A stretch of DNA of 64,000 nucleotides from UMGS1975 sp959600905 (GCA_959600905.1 CAUGNO010000006.1:1-64000); one strand, 5' to 3'; positions 15,486 through 24,947 are shown, counted from the stretch's first letter. Notes: generated by a model from the sequence alone, not told the origin. Made by a program: numbers and translations.

Positions 15486-18116
15486 ATGAAACAATACGTT
15501 TTCACCTTTGAACAAGGAAACGCGAACATGCGCCAGCTGTTGGGCGGCAAAGGCGCCAACCTGGCCGAAATGACCGGCCTGGGCCTGCCCGTTCCGCCGG
15601 GGTTCACGATTTCCACAGAAGCATGTAACAACTATTACGAAAACGACAAGACGCTGGATGAAGAGATCACAGCGCAGGCCATGGCGGCCCTGGAGGGCCT
15701 GGAGAAAAAGACGGGCAAGGGCTTTGGCGATGCGAAAAACCCGCTGCTGGTGTCGGTGCGTTCCGGCGCTGCGGTCTCCATGCCAGGCATGATGGATACC
15801 GTGCTCAACCTGGGCCTGACCGACGAAACGGCCCGCGGCATGGCGGAGGCCACGCAAAACCCACGGTTTGCCTACGATTCCTACCGCCGGTTCATCCAGA
15901 TGTTTGCCAACGTGGTGATGGAGCTGGATATGACGCCGTTTGAGGCCGCCTTGGAGGCCGCCAAACAGGCGCAGGGCGTAAAGCTGGACCGCGACCTGAG
16001 CGCCGAAAGCCTGATGGAATTGGTCAAAACCTATCAGGGCCTGTATGAAAAGGCGACGGGCAAGCCCTTCCCGCAGGACCCGAAAGAGCAGCTGGTCCGC
16101 GCCATCGAGGCGGTGTTCCGTTCTTGGAATACGCCGCGCGCCAACTATTACCGCCAGCTCAACGATATCCCGTCCACCCTGGGCACGGCGGTCAACGTGC
16201 AGTCCATGGTCTTTGGCAATATGGGCGACGATTGCGGCACCGGCGTGGCCTTTACCCGCAGCCCCTCTACCGGGGAAAATAAATTTTACGGCGAATATCT
16301 GATGAATGCCCAGGGCGAGGATGTCGTGGCCGGCATCCGCACCCCGCAGCATATCGACCAGCTGAAAAACGATATGCCGGAAGCGTACGAAACGCTCATC
16401 GGCATCGCGCAAAAGCTGGAATCGCATTTCCATGATATGCAGGATATCGAATTTACCATCGAGCGCGGCAAGCTGTATATGCTGCAAACCAGAAACGGCA
16501 AGCGCACCATGCAGGCGGCGCTGCAAATCGCGGTGGATATGGTGGAGGAAGGCAAGATCGGCCGCGACGATGCGCTCTTGATGATCGACGCCAAGCAGAT
16601 CAACACCATTTTGCATCCCACCTTTGATGAAAACGCGCTAAAGCAGGCGGCGCCTGTGGCGGTCGGCCTGCCCGCTTCGCCGGGCGCAGCCACCGGGCAG
16701 GTATATTTCTCTGCCGAGGAAGTGGAAAAGGCGGCCGCCGACGGCCAGGCCTGCATCCTTGTGCGCACAGAGACTTCGCCGGAGGATATCCAGGGCATGA
16801 ACAAGGCCAAGGGCATCCTTACCGCCAGAGGCGGGATGACCAGCCACGCCGCCGTGGTATGCCGCGGCATGGGCCGCTGCTGTGTGGCGGGCTGCAACGA
16901 TATTTTCGTTGATGAAGAGGAAGGCTTTTTCCGTACCGAGGAGGGCCGTATCTTCAAGCGCGGCGATTGGATCTCGCTGGACGGCAATACCGGCCGCGTG
17001 TACGGCGAGCAGCTGCCCACCGTGCCCGCCAAGATCAGCGGCAATTTTGAAACCATCATGCAATGGGCGGACGATTACCGTACCATGGGCGTCAGAACCA
17101 ACGCCGATACCCCGCGCGACGCCCAGGCGGCCCGTGATTTCGGCGCCGAGGGCATTGGCCTGTGCCGTACCGAGCACATGTTCTTTGATGCAGAGCGCAT
17201 CGCCTCCATGCGGCGCATGATTTTGGCGGACAACGAACGCCAGCGCAAAGCAGCGCTGGAAGAGCTGCTGCCCATGCAAAAGCAGGATTTCAAGGCGCTG
17301 TATAAGGTCATGGGCGGCCGCCCGGTCACCATCCGCCTGTTGGACCCGCCGCTGCATGAATTTATCCCCAAGGAAGAGGAAGAAATCCGCGCGCTGGCCG
17401 AATCCATGGGCGTATCGTTTGAAGAGCTCAACGACAAAGCCATCTCCCTGCACGAGACCAACCCCATGCTGGGGCACAGGGGCTGCCGCCTGGCGGTCAC
17501 CTATCCGGAAATCGCGCGCATGCAGACCACCGCCATCATGGAAGCGGCCATTGAGGTTTGCGAGGAAGAGCGCGTGATGATCCAGCCGGAAATCATGATC
17601 CCGCTGGTGGGCGAGGTCAAGGAGCTGGCGTTTGTCAAAAAAATCGTCAAGGATACCGCAGAAGCAGTCATCAATCGTATGGTGCACCGCATCCCGTACC
17701 TCATCGGCACGATGATGGAAATTCCGCGTGCCTGCCTCACGGCGGATGAGATCGCCAAGGAGGCGGAGTTCTTCTCCTTCGGCACCAACGACCTTTCTCA
17801 GATGACCTTCGGCTTCTCCCGCGATGATGCGGGCAAGTTCCTGCCGGATTACTTTGAATTTAAGATCTTTGAGCAGGACCCGTTTGCCTCGGTGGATGTC
17901 AAGGGCGTCGGCAAGCTCATGCAGATGGCGGTGCAGATGGGCCGCGAACAGCGCCCCAGCATCAAGCTGGGCATCTGCGGCGAGCAGGGCGGCGATCCCA
18001 AGAGCGTCGAGTTCTGCCATAACATCGGGCTGACGTATGTTTCCTGTTCTCCGTTCCGCGTGCCCATCGCCAGGCTCGCGGCAGCGCAGGCAGCCATCCG
18101 CCAGAAACGGTTCTAA
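15486..18116 (+). CDS. ppdK: Pyruvate, phosphate dikinase
   Basis: Interconverts pyruvate, ATP and phosphate with PEP, AMP and PPi; in anaerobes it serves PPi-linked glycolysis or gluconeogenesis. The 876-residue length is normal. Parts in order: ATP-grasp domain (LLGGKGANLAEMTGLGLPVPPGFTIST; SVRSGAAVSMPGMMDTVLNLGL); phosphohistidine domain with GGMTSHAAVVCRGMGR (catalytic His); and the PEP/pyruvate TIM barrel (GIGLCRTEHMFF, MLGHRGCRL, IPYLIGTMMEIPRACLTADEIA, FFSFGTNDLSQMTFGFSRDD, LGICGEQGGDP). No adjacent PPDK regulatory-protein gene is seen. Confidence 0.98.
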   Translation: MKQYVFTFEQGNANMRQLLGGKGANLAEMTGLGLPVPPGFTISTEACNNYYENDKTLDEEITAQAMAALEGLEKKTGKGFGDAKNPLLVSVRSGAAVSMPGMMDTVLNLGLTDETARGMAEATQNPRFAYDSYRRFIQMFANVVMELDMTPFEAALEAAKQAQGVKLDRDLSAESLMELVKTYQGLYEKATGKPFPQDPKEQLVRAIEAVFRSWNTPRANYYRQLNDIPSTLGTAVNVQSMVFGNMGDDCGTGVAFTRSPSTGENKFYGEYLMNAQGEDVVAGIRTPQHIDQLKNDMPEAYETLIGIAQKLESHFHDMQDIEFTIERGKLYMLQTRNGKRTMQAALQIAVDMVEEGKIGRDDALLMIDAKQINTILHPTFDENALKQAAPVAVGLPASPGAATGQVYFSAEEVEKAAADGQACILVRTETSPEDIQGMNKAKGILTARGGMTSHAAVVCRGMGRCCVAGCNDIFVDEEEGFFRTEEGRIFKRGDWISLDGNTGRVYGEQLPTVPAKISGNFETIMQWADDYRTMGVRTNADTPRDAQAARDFGAEGIGLCRTEHMFFDAERIASMRRMILADNERQRKAALEELLPMQKQDFKALYKVMGGRPVTIRLLDPPLHEFIPKEEEEIRALAESMGVSFEELNDKAISLHETNPMLGHRGCRLAVTYPEIARMQTTAIMEAAIEVCEEERVMIQPEIMIPLVGEVKELAFVKKIVKDTAEAVINRMVHRIPYLIGTMMEIPRACLTADEIAKEAEFFSFGTNDLSQMTFGFSRDDAGKFLPDYFEFKIFEQDPFASVDVKGVGKLMQMAVQMGREQRPSIKLGICGEQGGDPKSVEFCHNIGLTYVSCSPFRVPIARLAAAQAAIRQKRF

Positions 18117-18127
18117 GCATACACTGC

Positions 18128-18157
18128 AAAAAGCACGCCATACAGGCGTGCTTTTTT
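18128..18157 (+). terminator. Intrinsic terminator of ppdK
   Basis: AAGCACGCC and GGCGTGCTT pair around a short loop, with an A-run before and six T after. Confidence 0.9.
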
Positions 18158-18159
18158 GA

Positions 18160-18188
18160 TTGACAGCATATCAAAGGGTTGCTATGGT
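18160..18188 (+). promoter_or_regulatory. Promoter of lipoprotein gene 1
   Basis: TTGACA (18160-18165), a 17-nt spacer and TATGGT (18183-18188), starting only three bases after the ppdK terminator. Confidence 0.75.
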
Positions 18189-18243
18189 AAAAGCAGAATT
18201 ATGCCGAATGAAAACAATGCCAAACGGTAAGCGAGGGGGACGT

Positions 18244-18615
18244 ATGAAACTAAAAGCTATATGGGTACTGGGATGTTTGGCGGCTTGCGCGCTGGCGCTG
18301 ACGGGCTGCGCAAAGCCCGGCTTGGCCGGTACAAGCTGGCAAGCCTCCAGGGTGGAATTGGACACCGGCGGCACCGTAAACGGGGAGGATGCTTTTATCA
18401 TCTCCGGAGAGATGTCCCTGGCGTTTTTGGATGACATGCGCTGTACGCGCACCGACTGGCGGGGAACGGTTGAGGGCGCCTATACCTTAGAGGGCGAAAC
18501 GCTCACGCTGACGTTGGACGGCAATGTTACCGAATGCACCTACAACGGCAAGGAAATCGGCATCGGCCCGGATAAGATCGGCCTAACAACATATCTGACA
18601 AGGATAGATAAATAA
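18244..18615 (+). CDS. Small lipoprotein, tandem paralogue 1
   Basis: A 123-residue predicted lipoprotein. The signal peptide MKLKAIWVLGCLAACALALTGC ends in the lipobox LTGC. The mature part begins LAGTSWQASRVELDTGG and contains MSLAFLDDMRC, EGAYTLEGETLTLTLDG, a lipocalin-like/META-like beta-strand pattern shared with the next two genes. Function unknown. The ATG follows GAGGGGG; upstream in-frame codons would put the signal peptide inside the protein. It is the most divergent of the three paralogues. Confidence 0.8.
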   Translation: MKLKAIWVLGCLAACALALTGCAKPGLAGTSWQASRVELDTGGTVNGEDAFIISGEMSLAFLDDMRCTRTDWRGTVEGAYTLEGETLTLTLDGNVTECTYNGKEIGIGPDKIGLTTYLTRIDK

Positions 18616-18620
18616 ATGCG

Positions 18621-18650
18621 AAAGAGCAGATCATGGGATGTGCTCTTTTT
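18621..18650 (+). terminator. Intrinsic terminator after lipoprotein 1
   Basis: AAAGAGCA and TGCTCTTT pair around a loop of about twelve bases, ending in five T. Confidence 0.75.
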
Positions 18651-18652
18651 CA

Positions 18653-18681
18653 TTGACAAAGCGCATACGATTCTTTATGAT
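18653..18681 (+). promoter_or_regulatory. Promoter of lipoprotein gene 2
   Basis: TTGACA (18653-18658), a 17-nt spacer and TATGAT (18676-18681), again right after the previous T-run. A second candidate, TTGACA (18708-18713) with a 16-nt spacer to TATGCA (18730-18735), lies inside the leader. Confidence 0.75.
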
Positions 18682-18775
18682 GAATATAAATAAATTATGC
18701 CGTAATTTTGACAAACACGGCAGAAAAAGTATGCATTTGTGTTTTATGCATTTTGGGAGGAAAATAGCAGAAAAA

Positions 18776-18796
18776 CCGCTCAAAAGAGCGGATTTT
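18776..18796 (+). terminator. Hairpin in the leader of lipoprotein 2
   Basis: CCGCTC-AAAA-GAGCGG followed by ATTTTC, preceded by five A, lies about 75 nt before the start codon. It may be a leader attenuator or just a structured 5' end. Confidence 0.4.
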
Positions 18797-18866
18797 CACT
18801 GAAAAAAGTGCTGTACGGAAATGCATATTTTTTGCTTCGGCAAATTAAAAAAGGGAGGAAACTTCA

Positions 18867-19226
18867 ATGAAAAAGAAATTGGCCTTACTTCTGTCCTGCA
18901 TGGTGCTGTGCGCGCTGGTGTTGGTTGGCTGTGGCGGCGGAAACGCCTATGCAGGCACAACCTGGGAGCTGACCCGTGCCGAGGCTTACGGCGTAACGTT
19001 GGAAGGGGATCTGCTGGAAAGCTCGGTAGGAAATGTTTCGATCAAATTTGTCGATGATACAAAGCTGAAAATGGAAGGGGCTATCAATACGGGAGAATCC
19101 CCCTACAAAGTAGAGGGAGACAAGATCGTTGTAACCGAAGGGGATCAAACCTTGGACTTTGTAGTCTCCGGGGATGAGATTTCTACGGAATACAGTGGTG
19201 TAAAAATGTACTTCACAAAGAAATAA
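18867..19226 (+). CDS. Small lipoprotein, tandem paralogue 2
   Basis: A 119-residue predicted lipoprotein with signal peptide and lipobox (LVLVGC, then GGG). The mature part has AGTTWELTRAEAYGVTLEGDLLESSVGNVSIKFVDDTKLKMEGA and a C-terminal YSGVKMYFTKK. It aligns by eye with paralogue 3 over GT.W.L...E..GVT.EGD.L.S.G...F.DDT..KM. AAGGGAGGAAAC precedes the ATG. Function unknown; the fold may be lipocalin-like, which is inference. Confidence 0.85.
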   Translation: MKKKLALLLSCMVLCALVLVGCGGGNAYAGTTWELTRAEAYGVTLEGDLLESSVGNVSIKFVDDTKLKMEGAINTGESPYKVEGDKIVVTEGDQTLDFVVSGDEISTEYSGVKMYFTKK

Positions 19227-19227
19227 T

Positions 19228-19254
19228 AAAGCGCCCCCGCAAGGGGGCTTTTTT
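19228..19254 (+). terminator. Intrinsic terminator after lipoprotein 2
   Basis: GCCCCC-GCAA-GGGGGC stem followed by TTTTTT. Confidence 0.85.
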
Positions 19255-19255
19255 A

Positions 19256-19284
19256 TTGACAAAAGGGCAGGGATTCTGTACAAT
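19256..19284 (+). promoter_or_regulatory. Promoter of lipoprotein gene 3
   Basis: TTGACA (19256-19261), a 17-nt spacer and TACAAT (19279-19284), immediately after the previous terminator. The leader contains AATTTTGACAAA (19297-19308), also found in the leader of lipoprotein 2 (18704-18715). Confidence 0.8.
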
Positions 19285-19325
19285 GCCAAATGACACAATT
19301 TTGACAAATTAGGGGGATGCTTGCA

Positions 19326-19682
19326 TTGAAGAAAAAAGGTTGTTTGCTGTTGGCTTGTTTGCTGGTCCTGGCGTTGGCTCTGGTAGGTTGCGGCGGAGAT
19401 GAAAAATTGGCAGGAACCAAATGGAAGCTGGTAAAGTTTGAATCGCAGGGCGTGACAATGGAAGGCGATGCGCTGGCGTCCATGGGCGACTTGGGCATGG
19501 AGTTTGTCGATGATACCACCGTCAAAATGTCTTTGATGGGCATGTCCATAGAGGGAACCTATGCCGTGGAGGGCAATACGGTCACCATCGAGTATTTTGA
19601 TCAGCCGATTGCTTTTCAGCGCAACGGAAACCAGCTGTCCGCCGAATATGACGGCGAAGCCATGGTATTGGAAAAAGAATAA
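19326..19682 (+). CDS. Small lipoprotein, tandem paralogue 3
   Basis: A predicted lipoprotein of 118 residues starting with TTG at 19326. The ATG at 19317 touches the GGGGG of the ribosome-binding site and is too close to be used, while the TTG sits nine bases after it. Signal peptide and lipobox LVGC, then GGDEKLAGTKWKLVKFESQGVTMEGDALASMGDLGMEFVDDTTVKMSLMG, IEGTYAVEGNTVTIEYFD and a final AMVLEKE. It is clearly paralogous to the gene at 18867. Function unknown. Confidence 0.85.
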   Translation: MKKKGCLLLACLLVLALALVGCGGDEKLAGTKWKLVKFESQGVTMEGDALASMGDLGMEFVDDTTVKMSLMGMSIEGTYAVEGNTVTIEYFDQPIAFQRNGNQLSAEYDGEAMVLEKE

Positions 19683-19688
19683 AAAAAG

Positions 19689-19713
19689 GCCCGTGCTTAC
19701 GGGCTCTTTTTTT
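19689..19713 (+). terminator. Intrinsic terminator after lipoprotein 3
   Basis: GCCCGT-GCTT-ACGGGC stem with seven A before and a long T-run after. It also lies near the end of the convergent Xre gene. Confidence 0.8.
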
Positions 19714-19729
19714 ATAGCGAAAATGCGTG

Positions 19730-19969
19730 TCAGCTTAAAAGATCATCGATGGATACGCCGAGCACTTCGGATAAAATTACCAGCTCAATATCCGTGACAA
19801 ATCGTTCGCCGTTTTCGATCCGCCGGATAAAATGATTGTCTACATCATATCCCATAGCCTGGATCTTCGCGGCTAACTTGTATTGAGACATTTTCTTTGC
19901 CAAACGATATTGCTTTACCTTTTTGCCAGAGATATTGTTGCGGCCGTCTGGGGCTTTGATTTTGAACAT
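19730..19969 (-). CDS. Xre-family transcriptional regulator
   Basis: A 79-residue helix-turn-helix protein of the Xre/Cro type. Residues about 15-75 form the HTH_3 fold: GKKVKQYRLAKKMSQYKLAAKIQAMGYDVDNHFIRRIENGERFVTDIELVILSEVLGVSIDDLL. The N-terminus is a short basic extension. TAGGAGATAG precedes its ATG. It is divergent from the small gene at 20078, and two inverted copies of an AT-rich element lie between them, suggesting an autoregulated switch. The Xre call is firm; the target is inferred. Confidence 0.88.
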   Translation of the reverse strand: MFKIKAPDGRNNISGKKVKQYRLAKKMSQYKLAAKIQAMGYDVDNHFIRRIENGERFVTDIELVILSEVLGVSIDDLLS

Positions 19970-19984
19970 GCTATCTCCTAAAAT

Positions 19985-20054
19985 ATTGAATGGTATTTAC
20001 TATTGCCTTCAGTGTATGCTAAGATAAGGGCGAATATGTTATATACTATTCAAC
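19985..20054. promoter_or_regulatory. Inverted operator-like elements between divergent genes
   Basis: ATTGAATGGTATTTAC (19985-20000) recurs as an inverted near-copy, GTTATATACTATTCAAC, at 20038-20054. The two match at about 13 of 16 positions when one is reversed. They flank the divergent promoter region of the Xre gene and the 84-residue gene, so they are likely binding sites for one of the Xre proteins. Confidence 0.5.
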
Positions 20055-20077
20055 ATCTGTAAAGGAGATTTATCTGT

Positions 20078-20332
20078 ATGAAGCCGGATTGGAGAGAAGA
20101 CCAAATGTGTGATATCGCATTTGATATGTTTTTGGAAGATTCTAAATACGATGAAACGGAAAATGCGATCTTTACACTGATGCATAAGGCCTTTTTGGAA
20201 GGGTTCAAGGCGGGGAAGATGGCGTCTGAATCGATAGAGCGCATGTCCATGTACTATAAAGGCAGGATCGACGCCAGAATTGCCAATGCTGGCTTGGCAG
20301 AGAAGGCAAAGGGCCAAAAAGACATGGATTAA
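20078..20332 (+). CDS. Small hypothetical protein between two Xre genes
   Basis: An 84-residue, mostly helical charged protein (MKPDWREDQMCDIAFDMFLEDSK..., FLEGFKAGKMASESIERM, C-terminal KAKGQKDMD). I do not recognise it. It has no signal peptide or membrane helix. AAAGGAG precedes the ATG. It diverges from the Xre gene at 19730-19969 and converges with the Xre gene at 20403-20603, with a terminator between. It might be a partner or target of these regulators. Confidence 0.65.
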   Translation: MKPDWREDQMCDIAFDMFLEDSKYDETENAIFTLMHKAFLEGFKAGKMASESIERMSMYYKGRIDARIANAGLAEKAKGQKDMD

Positions 20333-20360
20333 GGCAGAAAAATACAACAAAAATAAAAAG

Positions 20361-20384
20361 CAGGACGATCCGTCCTGTTTTTTT
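20361..20384. terminator. Intrinsic terminator
   Basis: CAGGACG-ATC-CGTCCTG followed by seven T, preceded by A-rich sequence, so it can work in both directions between the convergent genes. Confidence 0.85.
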
Positions 20385-20402
20385 ATGAGAAAAAACGAAA
20401 CA

Positions 20403-20603
20403 TTATTTGGCCTTTAGCCCCAAAAGGTAATCTACGCTTACTCCATAAAGCTGCGCAAGCTGAATCAAGAGAGGGGCCGTCCATTCGATCTTGCCCGTCT
20501 CATATTGCGAATAGGTATTTTGCGCCATATGCAGCTTTTGTGCAAGCTGGGTTTGAGTTAGATGATTCTGCTCACGCAGAGCACGGATATTTTCGTAAAT
20601 CAT
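20403..20603 (-). CDS. Xre-family transcriptional regulator
   Basis: A 66-residue stand-alone helix-turn-helix protein: MIYENIRALREQNHLTQTQLAQKLHMAQNTYSQYETGKIEWTAPLLIQLAQLYGVSVDYLLGLKAK. This is a complete HTH_3 domain with little else. The ATG at 20603 is preferred to one 15 nt upstream because all homologous-looking sequence begins there. The ribosome-binding site is weak (GGTGAT). It may pair functionally with the Xre gene at 19730-19969. Confidence 0.88.
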   Translation of the reverse strand: MIYENIRALREQNHLTQTQLAQKLHMAQNTYSQYETGKIEWTAPLLIQLAQLYGVSVDYLLGLKAK

Positions 20604-20959
20604 AGTATCACCAAGCACCAGTATGGTTCATTTTTTTCGGTTTGGATAGCTATTATCTTGAATATAGATAGAAAAAAATAGATGGTAAATACAGGAAAAC
20701 TATTGATATTTCAGCACTTTTTCCAGGATCTGTCAAAAACGCCCTGTATTTTCATCCCCCAAAAAGCAAGGCGCACCAAGCATTAAAATTTTTTGAGTAT
20801 ACCTTGGCGCATAGCACCAAAAAACGCATGACGAAAGCTGCTGAAAACCGCTTTTTGTAAAAAGTCAAGAATTTTTTAATGCAATTTTTGAAGAAAAAAA
20901 GGGATTTTCCCTTTTATGGAGAAACTATTAAATACAACAGGATTTGGAGGTGGTACGCT
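20604..20959. other. AT-rich intergenic region with possible RNA structure
   Basis: About 356 nt without a convincing gene. It is visibly richer in A and T than its surroundings. GCGCACCAAG (20771-20780) and CTTGGCGC (20803-20810) can form an imperfect stem enclosing an A/T loop, and AAAAGGGA/TCCCTTTT (20897-20915) forms a small terminator-like hairpin before dgt. No tRNA, riboswitch class or clean promoter was recognised. Confidence 0.5.
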
Positions 20960-21970
20960 TTGATTTCCATTCGGGAGCAAACCGAGGCGGATCAGGATAA
21001 GATCTTATCCCCCTTTGCCACAAGGGCCGCGCAGTCCAAAGGGCGCAGGCGGCCGGAAGCGCCGTGCCCCATCCGCACCTGCTTTGCCAGGGACCGGGAC
21101 CGCATTCTGCACTCCAACTCCTTCCGCCGGCTAAAGCACAAAACACAGGTGTTCATTGCGCCCAGCGGAGACCATTTCCGCCAGCGCATGACGCATACGC
21201 TGGAGGTTGTGCAGATCGCGCGCACCATCGCGCGGGCGCTGCGCCTCAATGAGGACTTGACAGAGGCCGTCGCCTTGGGGCACGACCTGGGGCATACCCC
21301 GTTTGGGCATACCGGCGAACGGGTGCTCAACCGGCTGAGCAGCCTGGGCTTTGCGCACAATCAGCAGAGCCTGCGGGTGGTGGAGTTTTTAGAGCGCGAC
21401 GGCAAGGGGCTGAATTTGACCTGGGAGGTCAAGGACGGCATTGTCAACCACCGCAGCGCCTGCACGCCCCAAACGCCGGAAGGCGCCATCGTGCGGCTGG
21501 CAGACAAGATCGCGTATGTCAACCACGATGTGCAGGACGCCATTTGGGCGGGGGACCTGACGATGGAAAGCCTGCCGAAGCACTGTGTAGAGGCGCTGGG
21601 GCGCACCAACAGCGAGCGCATCAACGCGCTGGTGGTGGATGTGATCCGCCATTCGCATGACGGCGTGGTGCAGCAGTCCGCCCATATGGCAAAGATCATG
21701 GGTGATCTGCGCGCGTTCCTCTTTGCCAATGTATACGAGGGCCCGCACCAGACGGAGCAGACCCGGCGTGCCGAGCGCATGATTGAGGGCCTTTACACCT
21801 ATTATATCGGCCAGGCGGGCAGTTTGCCGGCCGAATATGAGCACATCGCAGAGACGCAGTCCCGCGAGCGGGCCGTGATGGATTATATCGCCGGCATGTC
21901 GGATAACTTTGCCGTGCGTCAGTTTTTGAGCATTTATGTGCCGGGCGAGGTGGAGCCGTATGTTGGATAA
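20960..21970 (+). CDS. dgt: dGTP triphosphohydrolase-like HD protein
   Basis: Predicted deoxynucleoside triphosphate triphosphohydrolase of 336 residues. The N-terminus ISIREQTEADQDKILSPFATRAAQSKGR and CPIRTCFARDRDRILHSNSFRRLKHKTQVF is typical of the short dGTPase group. The HD metal site comes from HTLEV, then LGHDLGHTPFGHTGE, and a later Asp in VRLADKIAYVNHD. The start is TTG at 20960 behind GGAGGTGG; an in-frame ATG upstream would add 27 unrelated residues. It precedes dnaG by 27 nt, a usual clostridial order (dgt-dnaG-rpoD). Confidence 0.93.
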   Translation: MISIREQTEADQDKILSPFATRAAQSKGRRRPEAPCPIRTCFARDRDRILHSNSFRRLKHKTQVFIAPSGDHFRQRMTHTLEVVQIARTIARALRLNEDLTEAVALGHDLGHTPFGHTGERVLNRLSSLGFAHNQQSLRVVEFLERDGKGLNLTWEVKDGIVNHRSACTPQTPEGAIVRLADKIAYVNHDVQDAIWAGDLTMESLPKHCVEALGRTNSERINALVVDVIRHSHDGVVQQSAHMAKIMGDLRAFLFANVYEGPHQTEQTRRAERMIEGLYTYYIGQAGSLPAEYEHIAETQSRERAVMDYIAGMSDNFAVRQFLSIYVPGEVEPYVG

Positions 21971-21997
21971 CGCCGCGCCGGCAGGAAAGGAGGGCGT

Positions 21998-23787
21998 ATG
22001 GCCGGGCATTTTACCGATGAGTTTTTAGACGAAGTGCGGGCGCGCAATGATTTGGTGCAGATTGTTTCGCAGTATGTGCCGCTGCAGCAGAAAAGCCGGC
22101 GCTACTGGGGCTGCTGCCCGTTCCACAGCGAAAAGACGCCCTCGTTTTCCGTAGACCCGGACAAGCAGTTTTACTATTGCTTTGGCTGCCATGAGGGCGG
22201 CAATGTCATCCACTTTATCATGAACATGGAAAAGATGACATTTCCCGAAGCCGTGCAGTTTTTGGCGGAAAAGGCCGGCCTGCCCCTGCCGCAGACCGGG
22301 CAGGACAGCCGGGCCTACCAGGAGAAAAAGCGCAGAAAGCAGCGCTTGTATGAGGCGCTGCGCCAGGCGGCGCTGTTTTACCACCGCCAGCTTTCCACAG
22401 ACGGCGCGGCGCACGCCAGGGCTTATTTGGAAAAGCGCGGGCTGACGCAAAAGGAGGTCAAGCATTTTGGCCTGGGGTACGCGCCCAAGGAATGGCAGGG
22501 CTTGACCGACCATCTAACAGCCCAGGGCTTTACGCTCAAAGAGCTAAGCGACGCGGGGCTGGCTGTGGTCAAGGGCGAAAAGAAATACGATTTTTTCCGG
22601 GACAAGCTCATCTTTCCCATCATCGACCAGCAGTCGCGTGTGCTGGGCTTTGGCGGCCGTCTGCTGTCCGGGGATGGCCCCAAATACATCAACACCGCCG
22701 AAACGCTGGTGTATAACAAGCGGGAAATGCTCTACGGCCTGAATTTTTATCGGCAGTTCGGCAAGGAACGCGAGCTGTTTATGACCGAGGGCTATATGGA
22801 CTGTATCTCCGTTTCCTCGTTCGGCTTTCCCAACGTGGTGGCCTCGTTGGGCACGGCGCTGACCACCGGGCAGGTGCGCCTATTGCGCCGCTTTGCCGAT
22901 ACCGTCTATTTTGCCTACGACGGCGATGCCGCCGGGCAGAACGCCACCCTGCGCGGGCTGGATATTGCCGAAAAGGAGGGCGTGGCGGTGCGCGTGCTGG
23001 TGCTGCCGGACGGGCAGGACCCGGATGAATTTTTGCGCAGCCGGGGCGCGTCTGCGTTCCGTGCGCTCAAGGAAAGCGCGCTGACGCTGACGGAATGCAA
23101 GATACAGGCGCTTACAAAAGCCTTCGATATGCAGACGGAAAACGGGCGCACGGCCTTTGCGCAAAAGGCGGCGGCGCTGCTAAGGCCGCTGTCGCCGGTG
23201 GAGCGGGAGCGGTACGAGCGGTACATTGCCAAGGCATCCGGCTTTGCGGTGGAGACCATCCAGCAGCAAGCGCAGAGCGCTAAGGCCCCCAAAGCCGCAG
23301 CCCCGCCAAAGCGCCGGGAAGCGCCGGCGGAAAAGGAGCAGGGCGTGGCAGTCCAGGAGCGCGTGCTGTGCGCGCTGGCGGAGGACGCGAAAACCGCCGT
23401 ACAGCTTCTGCCGCTTTTGCGGCGAGAGGATTTTACCGACCCGCTTTTGCAAACGCTATACATAAAATCGCTGGAGCTGTGCGCCAAGCAGGAGCTTTCG
23501 CCGGCCGCGCTTTTGGCGTCGGTACAGACGCCGGAGGACGCCAAGCGCGCCGCGCAGTGGTTCGTGCATACGCACGTAGAGCCGCCGGATGTGATGCTGG
23601 ATTATCTTTGCACCTTAAGGGTGCAGACCCTGCTGCGGGAAAACGAGCAGCTCTCTAAGCAGCCGGGCGACGATATCCGGCGGGCCGCGCAAACCATTTC
23701 ACAAAACACACACCTGATCGCAGCGCTGAAGCAGAAAAACAGCGATGCGGCGTCCAAGATAGAATACCTTCGTAGGGGGAAACAGTA

Positions 23788-23788
<1 letters not shown>
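21998..23788 (+). CDS. dnaG: DNA primase DnaG
   Basis: Synthesises RNA primers for replication. The 596-residue protein has an N-terminal CHC2 zinc finger (YWGCCPFHSEKTPSFSVDPDKQ..YYCFGCHEGGNVIHF, residues about 35-75). The catalytic core with the TOPRIM region (MTEGYMDCISVSSFGFPNVVASLGTALT, then YFAYDGDAAGQNATLRG) follows, and a helical C-terminal DnaB-interaction domain from about residue 440. AAAGGAGG lies before its ATG. The stop shares one base with the start of rpoD. Confidence 0.98.
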
Positions 23789-24897
<1,109 letters not shown>

Positions 24898-24908
24898 AGT
24901 ACGCCATG

Positions 24909-24940
24909 AAAAAACGCCAAGCAAACGCTTGGCGTTTTTC
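24909..24940. terminator. Bidirectional terminator after rpoD
   Basis: AAAACGCCAAGC and GCTTGGCGTTTT pair around an AAAC-type loop, with A-runs and T-runs on both sides, between rpoD and the convergent nuclease gene. Confidence 0.9.
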
Positions 24941-24947
24941 TATACCG

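Noticed and set aside
16638..18020. 460-codon open frame antisense to ppdK
   Set aside because: Shadow of the GC-rich third codon positions of ppdK; composition is His/Arg-rich and family-less.
18730..18804. Short 23-codon leader peptide before lipoprotein 2
   Set aside because: It lacks a ribosome-binding site and is no more than expected by chance.
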